Shown: positions 1 through 8,759, counted from the first letter of the stretch. The stretch is DNA of 64,000 bases from Lysinibacillus sp. B2A1 (GCA_002973635.1 CP027224.1:2118501-2182500); one strand, 5' to 3'. Program-made: numbers and translations. Notes: generated from the letters alone by a model not told the origin.

Positions 1-744
1 TGCAGCTTGAAGTTTTTCTAATAATGCTTCATTGCCAGGCTTGACACCAACCCCATATTGCTCAGGTGCTAATGATTCATCTAACAATTTGAATGTGTCA
101 GGCTCTTTCGTCATATAATACTCAGCTACAACTGAATCGATAATAACTGCATCTACACGGCCTGTTTTTAAATCTGTTAATGCTAAAACATTATCTCCGA
201 ATTCAGTAACTGTTTTAATTTCTTTGTGAATTGGATTTGCATTTAGTGCATTTGCCGCAGAAGACTGTGATTGAAGCCCAACTTCTTTATCAGCTAAATC
301 CTTTAATTCTTTTATAGAAGAATCTTTAAGTGTCATTACAGCCTGTGCGTTTTCTAAGTATGGTTTTGTAAATAATACCTGCTTTTTGCGAGTATCGTTT
401 ATCGTATAGCCATTCCAAATTAAATCGATACGACCACTGATTAATTCTACTTCTTTTGTTTTCCATTCAATTGGTTGGAACTCTGCTTCTACGCCCATAT
501 GTTCTGCTGCGGCACGAGCTAAGTCGATATCGAAGCCAACGATTTCATTTTTATCGTCTCGGAAGCCCATTGGCGCAAATTTATCGTCAATGCCAATAAT
601 TAGTTTTTCTTTATCAGTTGATTTGTTGTCATCAGTTGTTTTATCTGTTCCTGTACCACTTGTTTTCTCCTCTGATGAACCACATGCTGCTAATGCAAAC
701 ACCACGGCTGTCAGCATGAAAAGTAATACGAATATTCGCTTCAT
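1..744 (-). CDS. Amino-acid ABC transporter substrate-binding lipoprotein (C-terminus beyond window)
   Basis: Extracellular solute-binding protein of the polar amino-acid type (SBP_bac_3). It would capture an amino acid outside the cell and hand it to an ABC permease. The start ATG at 744 has TTAGGAG a few bases upstream. The N-terminus is a lipoprotein signal: MKR, a hydrophobic stretch, then lipobox ALAAC with Cys21, then a Ser/Thr/Lys-rich linker. The mature domain reads IIGIDDKFAPMGF and later GFDIDLARAAAEHMG, both typical of the family, and EWKTKEVELINGRIDLIWNG matches the glutamine/cystine binding subfamily. The reading frame is open to the window edge, so 248 codons are visible. Any permease and ATPase genes would lie to the left, outside the window. 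Substrate cannot be fixed from sequence. Confidence 0.9.
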   Translation of the reverse strand, partial: MKRIFVLLFMLTAVVFALAACGSSEEKTSGTGTDKTTDDNKSTDKEKLIIGIDDKFAPMGFRDDKNEIVGFDIDLARAAAEHMGVEAEFQPIEWKTKEVELISGRIDLIWNGYTINDTRKKQVLFTKPYLENAQAVMTLKDSSIKELKDLADKEVGLQSQSSAANALNANPIHKEIKTVTEFGDNVLALTDLKTGRVDAVIIDSVVAEYYMTKEPDTFKLLDESLAPEQYGVGVKPGNEALLEKLQAA

Positions 745-815
745 TTTAGCATTCTCCTAACATCATAAATAGATTTCTATTTTCGCTTTCGTTAACTAAA
801 TCACTAATGTGATAA

Positions 816-844
816 AGAATAACATCGTACATTAAAATTGTCAA
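816..844 (-). promoter_or_regulatory. SigA-type promoter of the ABC binding-protein gene with adjacent dyad
   Basis: Read on the minus strand: TTGACA (844-839), 17-nt spacer, TATTCT (821-816). A dyad ATCAC-N4-GTGAT at 800-813 covers the predicted transcription start, so it is placed like an operator. The regulator is not known from sequence. Confidence 0.7.
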
Positions 845-957
845 TATCCGTATTGAATTATTAGAAAATGACTACATTTTAGAGCAATCCTTTAATGACT
901 AAGAAAGCTGATAAAAATAAAAAAATAGGGTATATTAAATGAAGCAGATAGAGGAAA

Positions 958-987
958 GGAACTGCAAGCTAAGGCAAAAACAGTTCC
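958..987 (-). terminator. Possible terminator after the RNase H-like gene
   Basis: GGAACTG / CAGTTCC inverted repeat with a 16-nt loop, just downstream of the RNase H-like gene on the minus strand. The T-rich tail is weak (CCTTTCCTC), so this is only a candidate. Confidence 0.35.
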
Positions 988-998
988 CAGTTTATAAT

Positions 999-1391
999 TT
1001 ATTTTTTTTCTTTTTGTATGGCCTTACGAGCTAAAGCATCAGCAGCTTTATTTTGACTATCTGGGATCCATTTAATAAAAAATAAATCGAAGGTATCTGC
1101 AAGTACTAATGCCTTCTCGAGATAAGGTTTAAATTCTTCATTTTTCACATATTCTTTTTCCAAAGAGGCTACAACAATTTTTGAGTCAGAACGAATAGAG
1201 ACGATGCTTGAACCAAGCTTTTGAGCTTCCTCTAAGCCGCGGACTAAAGCTGTAAACTCTGCAATATGGTTATTGGTAGAACCTATAAACTCGCTAATTT
1301 GTATATGATGACTCTCACCTTTAATAAATATACCTATGCCGCTGGGACCTGGATTACCTGCACTTGCAGCATCTATATATACCTCTAACAT
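999..1391 (-). CDS. RNase HI-family protein
   Basis: 130-residue single-domain RNase H fold that would cleave RNA in RNA-DNA hybrids if active. The four family acidic positions are visible: Asp in YIDAASAGNPG near residue 7, Glu in EFTALVRGLE, Asp in RSDSKIVV and Asp in KAADALARKA. I chose ATG 1391 (TAGGGA upstream). An upstream in-frame TTG at 1430 overlaps TACAAT, which looks like a -10 box, so the longer form is unlikely. The next gene, divergently read, encodes a small zinc-finger protein resembling YpeQ. In B. subtilis ypeQ also neighbours an RNase H-like gene, which supports the pairing. Whether this family member is catalytic is not known from sequence. Confidence 0.85.
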   Translation of the reverse strand: MLEVYIDAASAGNPGPSGIGIFIKGESHHIQISEFIGSTNNHIAEFTALVRGLEEAQKLGSSIVSIRSDSKIVVASLEKEYVKNEEFKPYLEKALVLADTFDLFFIKWIPDSQNKAADALARKAIQKEKK

Positions 1392-1569
1392 AAAATCCCT
1401 ACTTTTTGTTTTATTTTCATTGTACAACAAAGGTGTTTTTTGAAGAAGTTAGTCATGCAAGCCTGATTGTAGATTTAGGTGTAAATAAACAAAATAGTTG
1501 CTTGTTCAAAACGTTCACTTCATAATAGTAAGAAGCGAATTTTGGTCAGGGAAGGAGCGAGAGTTCAAC

Positions 1570-1767
1570 ATGGATAAAGTGACAGTTATGAAAGATATTG
1601 ATGAACTGCATGATATGTTTTGCGCGGATTGCTTAGTGATTAAGCAGCTACGTAAAGAGCGCGGAAAGCCAGGAGCTCATCGTTTCTGTATTGAGGCATG
1701 CACAGTGGGGGAGCGACTACAGTTTCTTGGAGAAGAGCTTTTAAAAGTATATAGTAAGAAGATGTAA
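1570..1767 (+). CDS. Small zinc-finger protein (YpeQ-like, zf-C2HCIx2C type)
   Basis: 65 residues. Metal-ligand pattern: FCADC (Cys-x2-Cys) near residues 16-19, then HRFCIEAC, with His and two Cys, near residues 37-44. This matches the small zinc-finger family that includes B. subtilis YpeQ, whose function is unknown. Start ATG 1570 follows GGAAGGAGCGAG. A frame extension upstream to 1498 has no ribosome binding site and reads as non-family sequence. A strong terminator-like hairpin follows about 100 bp downstream. Confidence 0.8.
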   Translation: MDKVTVMKDIDELHDMFCADCLVIKQLRKERGKPGAHRFCIEACTVGERLQFLGEELLKVYSKKM

Positions 1768-1867
1768 GCAATCAAATTTTATTTTTTAATAAAAATTAAT
1801 CATATTTACTAAAACTAATGCATAAATAACTATATGATCGGGAATATTACTATTGGTTGGTTACCAT

Positions 1868-1919
1868 AGAAAAAGTTACCTTGTTGTTGGCTCTGCTGAT
1901 AACAAAGTAGCTTTTTTCT
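1868..1919. terminator. Bidirectional terminator hairpin
   Basis: Imperfect stem AGAAAAAGTTACCTTGTT / AACAAAGTAGCTTTTTTCT, with A-rich and T-rich outer ends on both strands. It lies between the converging zinc-finger and SEC-C genes. The 330-bp gap 1768-2098 holds this hairpin and the next one, and no gene that I can see. Confidence 0.75.
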
Positions 1920-1935
1920 ATTTTATATACATAAA

Positions 1936-1982
1936 TGCACCGTACGCTTGAGGAGTATTCTCCAGCGTACGGCGCATTTTTT
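1936..1982 (+). terminator. Rho-independent terminator
   Basis: Long GC-rich stem: TGCACCGTACGCT pairs with AGCGTACGGCGCA, with an inner GGAGTATTCTCC, then TTTTTT. It serves plus-strand transcription. Confidence 0.85.
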
Positions 1983-2098
1983 AGCGAACTTTGCCCATAG
2001 AAAAACAATAACAGAATATTGGTCACTCAAGTATTTTTTGAAATGATTTTAGTGGGTCTTTCATTATCCATTTAGGATTAGGAAAACGAGGTTACTCA

Positions 2099-3082
2099 CT
2101 ATTTAGTAGCAGCATAATTACTTAAGTCTTGATAATATTTTGTAAGAGAGGAAGCAGAAATATCGAACGACGCAGCGATTTCTTTCGCAGTTAAGGATAG
2201 GGTCTCGAATAACGCCTTTTCTTGCCCATAGCGAATCGCACCAGCAGCAATGGCAGCTTCTTTGCGTGCAGATGGTTGTCCTTCAATTAAATAATCCTCT
2301 AAAAGCTCTAACATCGGAGCAGTCTCACGATCATTTTGCTCAAGGAAATCCTTTACTTGAGTTAAGACATTGCTCTCAAAGTTTGTGAATTCCTCTCCTT
2401 TATAGCCATTAAATACAAGTAATTCCCAGAAGGATAGATGTTCTTCTTTCAGGAATGCGCTTGCCTTTTTCTCTGAGCCCTCAAAGGATTTCTTAAATTG
2501 CTCAAATACTTTTGCATGATCTTGAGGGAAAAAGATCAGTGTTGAAACAGCTAAATAATGCTCTAATTTTTTTGATCCGTCTGGTAAGAGGAAGGCAAAA
2601 ACATGCATACCTTCAGGGATTGGCTTGTCGTTTTCTCGACGAATATAAATTTCTTCATTTGTTAGCACATGGATAGCCTTGAAATAATTTTCTTCTACAG
2701 TGGAGACAGACCCAATAAATAAATTAGGCTGTGACCAATTTTCTAAAACCTTTAAAGTAGAAGGTCTTACCGTTTTTTTCTTTGTTTTCTTTAAATAGCC
2801 TTTCCAAATAGATGGCTCTTGATGGAAGAAGAAGTCATCTAATGCAACTGCCTCAATCAGTTCTCTTTGTAACACGCTCTCTAGTTTAGGCTGCCATGTT
2901 GCTACATGCTCGATATAGGCACGAACATCTTTACGCTCAGGATATTCCATGTAAAATGTTTGCAGCACACGCTCTAATTCTTCAATTGCTACAGTTTCAA
3001 CTGTTACCTGCTGTTTACCTTCACAACATTTTTTGTATTTTTTGCCGCTACCGCATGGGCATGGATCATTACGTTTTACCAT
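2099..3082 (-). CDS. SEC-C metal-binding domain protein
   Basis: 327 residues. The N-terminus carries a complete SEC-C motif, CPCGSGKKYKKCC at about residues 7-19. This zinc-binding module is also found at the C-terminus of SecA and on many unrelated proteins. The remainder is helical and hydrophilic with no further recognised motif. A C-terminal segment (KEIAASFDISASSLTKYYQ) looks helix-turn-helix-like, so nucleic-acid binding is possible but unproven. ATG 3082 lies about 10 nt after AAGGAAG. A GTG at 3094 directly abuts the same ribosome site and is rejected. Function unknown. Confidence 0.75.
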   Translation of the reverse strand: MVKRNDPCPCGSGKKYKKCCEGKQQVTVETVAIEELERVLQTFYMEYPERKDVRAYIEHVATWQPKLESVLQRELIEAVALDDFFFHQEPSIWKGYLKKTKKKTVRPSTLKVLENWSQPNLFIGSVSTVEENYFKAIHVLTNEEIYIRRENDKPIPEGMHVFAFLLPDGSKKLEHYLAVSTLIFFPQDHAKVFEQFKKSFEGSEKKASAFLKEEHLSFWELLVFNGYKGEEFTNFESNVLTQVKDFLEQNDRETAPMLELLEDYLIEGQPSARKEAAIAAGAIRYGQEKALFETLSLTAKEIAASFDISASSLTKYYQDLSNYAATK

Positions 3083-3264
3083 AATTAGATACACTTCCTT
3101 TGAAAATTGTTAGTCGGTTTTTGCTAAATAAATTGCATACATTTAATAATAACGGTACTTTTGTATGAAGAAAAATGATTGTCTATTTAGAAATATCAAA
3201 AAAATGTAGAGGGACGCCCTAGTTCTAGTATATGTACACATTTTCCTGATTAGAACCAAAAAAG

Positions 3265-3303
3265 AAAACCATCTACGCTTATAGTAAAGCATAGATGGTT
3301 TTT
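3265..3303. terminator. Bidirectional terminator
   Basis: AAAACCATCTACGCTT pairs with AAGCATAGATGGTTTTT around a six-base loop, with T-tracts on both strands. It is placed directly after pepF (minus strand). Confidence 0.85.
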
Positions 3304-3318
3304 AAAGAATAGTTGTAA

Positions 3319-5133
3319 TTAGCCTTTTATTGCTTCCATTTCCACCGTTAATCTCTCCAACTCATCAATAAGATGGCCAATATAAGCAATTGTCTCACGA
3401 AGCGGTTGATCGGTTGTAACATCAACCCCTGCCATTTGAGCAAGTTCTACGGGTGACTTTGTACCGCCAGCCTGAAGGACAGCTAACCATTCTTCAACAG
3501 CCTTATCACCTTCTTTTAATATACGCTGAGATACTTGTGTAGAAATCGTTAAGCCAGCACTATATGTGTATGGATATAAGCCCATATAATAATGAGGCTG
3601 ACGTATCCAAGTAAGCTCTGCACCTTCGATAATATCGACAGTATCGCCCCAAAAATCTTCTAGAACAGTACGTTTTAATTGATTTAAAATTGTAGCATTA
3701 ACAGCTTCACCAGCGTCAATTAATTCATATACTTTTCGCTGATAGGCTGCTTCTAGTAAATGTGTGACAAAGTTATGATAATAGGTTTTGGACACAATAT
3801 TAGAAATAACCCATCGTTTAAAGCGAAGATCATTATTATGTGTTAATAAATAATTGGCTAGCAGCATTTCGTTCATTGTTGATGGTGCTTCGATAAAGTA
3901 TAATGACGGTCGACTATTAAAATAAGATTGATGGGCATGCGTATTGGCAAAGTGACCTGCGTGTCCAAGTTCGTGAATAAGTGTGAAGACCTCATTCATA
4001 CGCTCATTCCACGACATTAAAATATACGGATGACTGCCATATGGGCTTGAACAGAAGGCACCAGTAGATTTTCCTTTGTTTGGCGCGAAATCGATCCAAC
4101 GTTCATTAAACGCTTTTTCAATCATGTTTGTATAATCTTGACCGAGTACTGCTAACGCATTTTCAACATAATTTTTCGCCTCAGCCATTGTTAGCCTTGG
4201 ATCATAATCTGAATCAAGGGCAATTTTTAAATCAGCAAATGTCATATTATCGATACCATTTGCTTTTTGAATCAACTTAGCATAGCGGCGCATATGTGGG
4301 GCAAGCTCTTTTGTAATAAGGTCTATTTGACGATTATAGAGTGAACGATCGACTTCCTGATCAAATAATAGGTAATCAATGACTGAGTCAAAGCCTCGTA
4401 AATCAGCTATTGTTTTTTCCTGTTGAATGTGCGTGTTATAAATTTTGGCAGTAGTATGCTGATATTCTCGTAACTTATTCGAGAATGCTTTAAATGCTGA
4501 ACGGCGCACATTTGTATCTGCCTCGAATTCCCAGCCGTTTTCATATAAAACAAAGCTTAATGGATGTTTTTCACCATTTGCCTCAAATTCTCCAAAATGC
4601 ATATCTACTAATTTTGCAGTATTGTATGTTTCGTAAGGCGCCTCAAAAGTAGCGTTTAATGCAGCTAATGCTTTTTCCACTTCTGGATGTAGCTGATGGG
4701 GCTTTCGTTTTAACAAATCTTCTATATATAGCTTGTAAACAGGGCTTAGAAGACTAGCTTCCTTTAAAATTTCTTCGTCTAATGATAGCAATTCACTACG
4801 TACAAAAGATAGTGAGCTAGTTATTTTTCCGACTGCTGTACTAAATTTTGCAGCACGCATTTGGGCTACATCATCTGTATGATCTGCTTGAATAGTTAAG
4901 CTGGCATAAGTACCAATTGGAACAATGCTTTTTTCTAATGCCTCAAAAGCTGTGAGAACCTCAATGACCTTTTGAGCATCTATAATTGTACCTTGATAAT
5001 TGCGCTCAAAGTGCAATGCATCTTCTACAAGCTGCGCTAAAACAGGCTCAAAATCTGCATCATTTTCAAGTAAATCCTTCAAATTCCACGTTTGTTCTAC
5101 AGGTACATCTTTTCGTAATGGTAAAACCTCCAT
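3319..5133 (-). CDS. pepF: Oligoendopeptidase F (M3 family)
   Basis: Cytosolic zinc metallo-oligopeptidase of 604 residues, the usual family length, that degrades short peptides. The zinc motif HELGH is at about residues 387-391 within EVFTLIHELGHAGHFA, and a second glutamate ligand is expected in IEAPSTMNEMLL. N-terminal RKDVPVEQTWNLKDL is the conserved family opening. ATG 5133 follows AAAGGGGTG, and a TTG one codon upstream is less likely. On the minus strand a TATAAT at 5171-5166 may be its -10 box. A bidirectional terminator follows the gene, so it is probably monocistronic. Confidence 0.95.
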   Translation of the reverse strand: MEVLPLRKDVPVEQTWNLKDLLENDADFEPVLAQLVEDALHFERNYQGTIIDAQKVIEVLTAFEALEKSIVPIGTYASLTIQADHTDDVAQMRAAKFSTAVGKITSSLSFVRSELLSLDEEILKEASLLSPVYKLYIEDLLKRKPHQLHPEVEKALAALNATFEAPYETYNTAKLVDMHFGEFEANGEKHPLSFVLYENGWEFEADTNVRRSAFKAFSNKLREYQHTTAKIYNTHIQQEKTIADLRGFDSVIDYLLFDQEVDRSLYNRQIDLITKELAPHMRRYAKLIQKANGIDNMTFADLKIALDSDYDPRLTMAEAKNYVENALAVLGQDYTNMIEKAFNERWIDFAPNKGKSTGAFCSSPYGSHPYILMSWNERMNEVFTLIHELGHAGHFANTHAHQSYFNSRPSLYFIEAPSTMNEMLLANYLLTHNNDLRFKRWVISNIVSKTYYHNFVTHLLEAAYQRKVYELIDAGEAVNATILNQLKRTVLEDFWGDTVDIIEGAELTWIRQPHYYMGLYPYTYSAGLTISTQVSQRILKEGDKAVEEWLAVLQAGGTKSPVELAQMAGVDVTTDQPLRETIAYIGHLIDELERLTVEMEAIKG

Positions 5134-5265
5134 CAATAAACACCCCTTTAAAAGTAAGTGACTTAATTATAACGAAACTATTTCGGAAAGTGAAATAATT
5201 TCAGAGAATAGTTTAAATATTCTTAATGAAGAAAGAATAACAAAATCTCATCCCAAAATAGTTGT

Positions 5266-5290
5266 GTTTGAAAATAGGTCAATTGGGAAA
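5266..5290 (+). promoter_or_regulatory. SigB-type promoter of dps
   Basis: GTTTGA (5266-5271), 13-nt spacer, GGGAAA (5285-5290). This matches the general-stress sigma-B consensus GTTTAA-N12-14-GGGWAW. It lies about 70 bp before dps, which is SigB-controlled in B. subtilis. Confidence 0.75.
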
Positions 5291-5360
5291 AATGTGTGTA
5301 TAGCCAATCATGAATGTAACGCATACTAATGGCTAGAACAATTGACACGATGGAGGAGAA

Positions 5361-5804
5361 ATGATGACACAAAATTTAAACAAACAATTGAATAAGCTTG
5401 TAGCAACATGGTCTGTACTTTATACGAAATTGCATAATTATCATTGGTATGTGACAGGGAACGCCTTCTTTACACTGCATGCAAAATTTGAAGAATTATA
5501 TAATGAAACAACCTTAAATCTCGATGACACTGCGGAGCGCATTCTTTCCAAAGATGGTAAGCCTGTCGCGACGTTAAAAGAGCATCTTGAGCTATCATAT
5601 GTAGAAGAGGCAACAGGAAATGAAACATCCGAAGAAATGGTGGCAACAACGATTTCAGATTTCCAAAAATTGATGAAAGCATTAAACTCAACAATGGAGC
5701 TAGCTGCGGAGGAAGGGGATGACCGCACAGAGGATATGCTAAATGCCATGTACCAATCTCTAGAAAAGCATACGTGGATGTTAAAAGCCTTCCTTGGTAA
5801 ATAA
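5361..5804 (+). CDS. dps: Dps-family ferritin-like DNA-protection protein
   Basis: 147 residues, typical for Dps. These proteins form a 12-subunit shell that oxidises and stores iron with hydrogen peroxide and protects DNA during stress. The inter-subunit ferroxidase ligands are visible: His28 in NYHWYVTG, His40 in FTLHAKFEELY, and the Asp/Glu cluster in LNLDDTAERI around residues 55-60. GGAGG precedes ATG 5361, and a second ATG at 5364 is equally plausible. The upstream SigB-type promoter fits stress induction. The gene ends at a strong terminator. Confidence 0.93.
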   Translation: MMTQNLNKQLNKLVATWSVLYTKLHNYHWYVTGNAFFTLHAKFEELYNETTLNLDDTAERILSKDGKPVATLKEHLELSYVEEATGNETSEEMVATTISDFQKLMKALNSTMELAAEEGDDRTEDMLNAMYQSLEKHTWMLKAFLGK

Positions 5805-5833
5805 AATAGAGTCAAGCAAATGGGATTTTTAAG

Positions 5834-5877
5834 AATAGGCAATTGGAGCAGCTTCAGCTCCAATTAGCCTATTTTTT
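5834..5877 (+). terminator. Rho-independent terminator after dps
   Basis: AATAGGCAATTGGAGC pairs with GCTCCAATTAGCCTATT around a short AGCTTCA loop, followed by T residues. Confidence 0.85.
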
Positions 5878-5962
5878 ATCTTTATACGAAGGTGACAAAA
5901 AAGAAACAGATATCAATTTATTATTACAATTATAACAGTTTGGTAAAGGATGTATGAAAAGG

Positions 5963-5987
5963 GTTTTTACAGAAGAGAGTAGGGTAA
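5963..5987 (+). promoter_or_regulatory. SigB-type promoter of the YflT-like gene
   Basis: GTTTTT (5963-5968), 13-nt spacer, GGGTAA (5982-5987). It has the same geometry as the dps promoter and ends about 38 bp before the start codon of the stress-protein gene. Confidence 0.7.
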
Positions 5988-6024
5988 TATCCTAGTAAGC
6001 CATACAACTTAGGAGGAATTGAAC

Positions 6025-6531
6025 ATGATGAATGAACAAAACCCACAAATTGAAGTGGCACATACAAGGGAAGAAATGTTTCAAATTTTAGAAAGAATGC
6101 GATTAGAAGGCTATCACACAGAGGACATTCATATTATTGCAAAGGATGCCAATCAATTCGAGGATGTTAAATGGGATGCTAATGTGAAAACTCATGAGGC
6201 CGGTAATTGGCTAGATCAATTTAAATCGTGGTTCACTGGTGATACAGCAGTAACAGAAGGCTTAAAGCGTTTCGATCTAACTGAGGGACAAACAGCCTAT
6301 TATGCACAGCTAGTGGAGCAAGGAGCCATTGTTTTATTTGCAGAGCGTGAAGATTTAGTTGATCCCAAGACAACAGTCTATTCAGAAGAAAACCGTTATC
6401 GACATGATCCGCTAGATCCACGTTTAACAGCACCTGAATCGCTAAATGGTGAAACAGCTGCACAACGAGAAGAACGATTAATGGCCGAGGAACGTATGAA
6501 TGAGGCGGAGCAATTAAGAAGATATTTATAG
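6025..6531 (+). CDS. General stress protein, YflT domain
   Basis: 168 residues. The N-terminal half (VAHTREEMFQILERMRLEGY, then HIIAKDANQFEDVKW) matches the heat-induced stress protein YflT domain, in which a small alpha/beta domain carries a phase-variable charged tail. The tail here is Glu/Arg rich (AAQREERLMAEERMNEAEQL) and probably helical. ATG 6025 sits 8 nt after AGGAGG, and an upstream TTG at 6019 is rejected. A SigB-type promoter precedes it. The gene stops only 6 bp before the left boundary of an insertion sequence. Biochemical function is unknown. Confidence 0.85.
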   Translation: MMNEQNPQIEVAHTREEMFQILERMRLEGYHTEDIHIIAKDANQFEDVKWDANVKTHEAGNWLDQFKSWFTGDTAVTEGLKRFDLTEGQTAYYAQLVEQGAIVLFAEREDLVDPKTTVYSEENRYRHDPLDPRLTAPESLNGETAAQREERLMAEERMNEAEQLRRYL

Positions 6532-6537
6532 AGATAA

Positions 6538-8424
6538 AAGGGGCTGTCCTAAAAGTCCCTAAATAAAAAGGTCGATTTGGAAAACGAGTAGTTTTCCAAA
6601 TCGACCTTTTTCCTTTTGGCTTAAATTAGCGAGGCGGATGCCAGCTACCTTAAGTAGGTTATGGGCGATTGCTACGAGTCCAAATTCTGTTCGGACCTTA
6701 GTTAGCCCACGCAATAAAAATCGCGTAAACGACCGATTGCCCTTGATGTCACCGAACACAGTTTCGACATCCACTTTGCGCTTCGCATAAAGGGCTGCTT
6801 TTTGTTCGTCATCAAGGGCTGCTCGTGCCTTTGCTTTCATTTCTTCATAGACCGGATTCAAGTGGACTTGACGATTGCCTTTTGCTTTTGTACAAAGCGC
6901 TTTCAACGGACAATCTGTACAATCCTCACATTCATAAATTTTGTAGTCTTGTTCGTATCCTCCGGTATTTTTTCGTTGACTATAGCGTTTAAATATCACC
7001 TTCCGATTGTTCGGACAAATAAAGACATCCTCTTCCTCGCGATAGGGCCAGTTTTGCACCTTCGAAATATCCTGTTTATATTTTTTTGTTTGTTCCTTTA
7101 CATACGTGTTATACGGAGCCAGTAATTCAAATAGTGGTTCCTTTTCTTCGCCAATCGCAAATAAGTAATTTTCTTCACTCGCATAGCCCGCGTCTGCTAT
7201 CACCTGTATTGGCGCTTTGGGTAACGCTTCGAGTAGTTGTTTCATAAATGGTTGGAAACAACGTGTGTCTCCTGGTCGTTGAAATAACTCGTATCCGATA
7301 ATGAACTGATATTGTGTGGCCACTTGTACATTGTACCCAGCTTTTAATTGACCGTTTTTCATATGATCATCTTTCATTCGCATAAACGTGGCATCCGGGT
7401 CTGTTTTCGAATAACTACCACGTTCACCAAGAATTTCTCTTTGCGCTTCATAACGTGCTAGTCTTGGCAGATAATCCGTTTCAATCGTTTGGATGTGTTT
7501 TTTGCGTTTAGATTTCTCCATTCGAAGTCGTTTTCTTTCCTCTTTGTCCGTTGTCTGTTCATATTGACCTTCTAACGCTTGCACTTCCTCCGTTAGTTGT
7601 TCGACTGTCTTTGCTAGTTGTTCTTCTAGTTTGTCCTCACGTAACTCTTGGGTTGTCACAGCACGCACATCTTTTATCAGCGATTGGATCTTATCACGTA
7701 GCTTTTGGTCGTGATTGGCAATCGCTTTGCCCCATACAAACGAATATTTATTGGCGTTCGCTTCAATTTTCGTACCATCCACAAACATGTGCTCAAGGTC
7801 AATGAATTCTTGCTCCATCAGTTGAAGGAGGAATTGTTCAAACACCTCCTCTATGATGGCTGGCATACGAACACCACGGAAATCATTGATGGTACGATGG
7901 TCAGGTTCTTGCATGCCTGCTAACCACATAGCGGGTAGACTTTCTTCGACCATTCGTTTCATACTTCGGCTAGAATAAGTTTTTTGCGTGTAGGCATATA
8001 AAATGACTTTCAGTAACATTTTAGGATGATAAGGGGCACGACCACCACCTACGTAATGGGAAAATAACAATTCATCTGGAATAGATTCCACCATTTCATC
8101 GACCAAACGCGCTACATGATGCTCAGGAATATAGGATTCGATATCAATAATCATCATACTTTGACGATTTGTATAAGGCTGGAACACAAGAGGTTTAGGA
8201 TGTTTCTGAGAGATGCCCGCCTCTGAAATTCCTTCTAGAGTCATTTCCATTTGCATGTTATAATCTGCTTGAGTAATCATTTGGTTATTCATTAAAAATC
8301 GTCCTTTCTGTTGAATGTGGTCTGGTAACTTCATTTTACAAAAGAGGGCGGTTTTTTTGTATACAAAAATGGAAAAAGGCTGTACCGAAAAGTCAATTTA
8401 CATCGACTTTTCGGACAGCCCCTT
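6538..8424 (-). mobile_element. IS1182-like insertion sequence (element 1)
   Basis: About 1.89 kb with one transposase gene on the minus strand. The outer inverted repeats match at 19 of 20 positions: left AAGGGGCTGTCCTAAAAGTC (from 6538) and, read inward from the right, AAGGGGCTGTCCGAAAAGTC (ending at 8424). Inside each end is a further perfect or near-perfect hairpin: GGTCGATTTGGAAAAC with its complement at about 6570-6606, and CCGAAAAGTC with its complement at 8384-8413. No clear target duplication is seen. The element lies between convergent genes (YflT-like and ytzB-like), where a terminator would be expected. See findings for the view that the outer repeats are terminator half-stems. 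Confidence 0.85.
6559..8292 (-). CDS. IS1182-family transposase
   Basis: 577-residue DDE transposase. The N-terminal DUF772-type region contains YHPKMLLKVILYAYTQ and RTINDFR. Catalytic-core motifs are FVDGTKIEANANK (first Asp), IADAGYASEENY (second Asp) and KVDVETVFGDIKGNRSF (Glu). A four-cysteine knuckle, CEDCTDCPLKALC, lies between the last two. A charged coiled-coil insert follows the first Asp. ATG 8292 follows GAAAGGACG, and an upstream ATG at 8334 lacks a ribosome site. The frame is intact. The last codons overlap a perfect hairpin at the element's left end. Confidence 0.93.
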   Translation of the reverse strand: MNNQMITQADYNMQMEMTLEGISEAGISQKHPKPLVFQPYTNRQSMMIIDIESYIPEHHVARLVDEMVESIPDELLFSHYVGGGRAPYHPKMLLKVILYAYTQKTYSSRSMKRMVEESLPAMWLAGMQEPDHRTINDFRGVRMPAIIEEVFEQFLLQLMEQEFIDLEHMFVDGTKIEANANKYSFVWGKAIANHDQKLRDKIQSLIKDVRAVTTQELREDKLEEQLAKTVEQLTEEVQALEGQYEQTTDKEERKRLRMEKSKRKKHIQTIETDYLPRLARYEAQREILGERGSYSKTDPDATFMRMKDDHMKNGQLKAGYNVQVATQYQFIIGYELFQRPGDTRCFQPFMKQLLEALPKAPIQVIADAGYASEENYLFAIGEEKEPLFELLAPYNTYVKEQTKKYKQDISKVQNWPYREEEDVFICPNNRKVIFKRYSQRKNTGGYEQDYKIYECEDCTDCPLKALCTKAKGNRQVHLNPVYEEMKAKARAALDDEQKAALYAKRKVDVETVFGDIKGNRSFTRFLLRGLTKVRTEFGLVAIAHNLLKVAGIRLANLSQKEKGRFGKLLVFQIDLFI

Positions 8425-8444
8425 CTTTGTTTATGGGATAATAA

Positions 8445-8759
8445 CTATACTTCTACTAGCTCTACCACTACACCAGAACGGGCATCCGCGGCAAATTCAT
8501 ATGTTTGCATTTCTCCCGCATGCATACGAGAGATACCTCCACGATATACTGGGATTGTCATAATGCCATTTGTGAAATCGTCTGTTTTCATATAAATCCA
8601 AGACCCATCGATGGGTGAATCTTTTTTAAATTCCTTTTTTATGTTTTCGAGTACTTGTCCTGCAGGTACATATGGAGAAACTTTTTCACTTGCTTCTTTA
8701 ATAATGACTGCGGCAGCTAGACCAGTTGCGACACCAATTAAAAAATCACGTAATTTCAT
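8445..8759 (-). CDS. Small membrane-anchored protein, YtzB-like (PepSY-type)
   Basis: 104 residues. The N-terminus (LRDFLIGVATGLAAAVII) is a single hydrophobic anchor. The rest has the pattern of a small PepSY-like domain (ENIKKEF, then GSWIYMKTDDFTNG, YRGGISRM and a hydrophobic terminal strand). AAGGAGGAAAG precedes ATG 8759. It is divergent from ytoP, as I recall for ytzB in B. subtilis. PepSY domains often inhibit or regulate peptidases, so a link to the neighbouring aminopeptidase is possible but not shown. Confidence 0.7.
   Translation of the reverse strand: MKLRDFLIGVATGLAAAVIIKEASEKVSPYVPAGQVLENIKKEFKKDSPIDGSWIYMKTDDFTNGIMTIPVYRGGISRMHAGEMQTYEFAADARSGVVVELVEV

Noticed and set aside
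5441..5863. Long minus-strand frame opposite dps
   Set aside because: Shadow of the dps frame. No ribosome site and a conserved Dps protein on the other strand.
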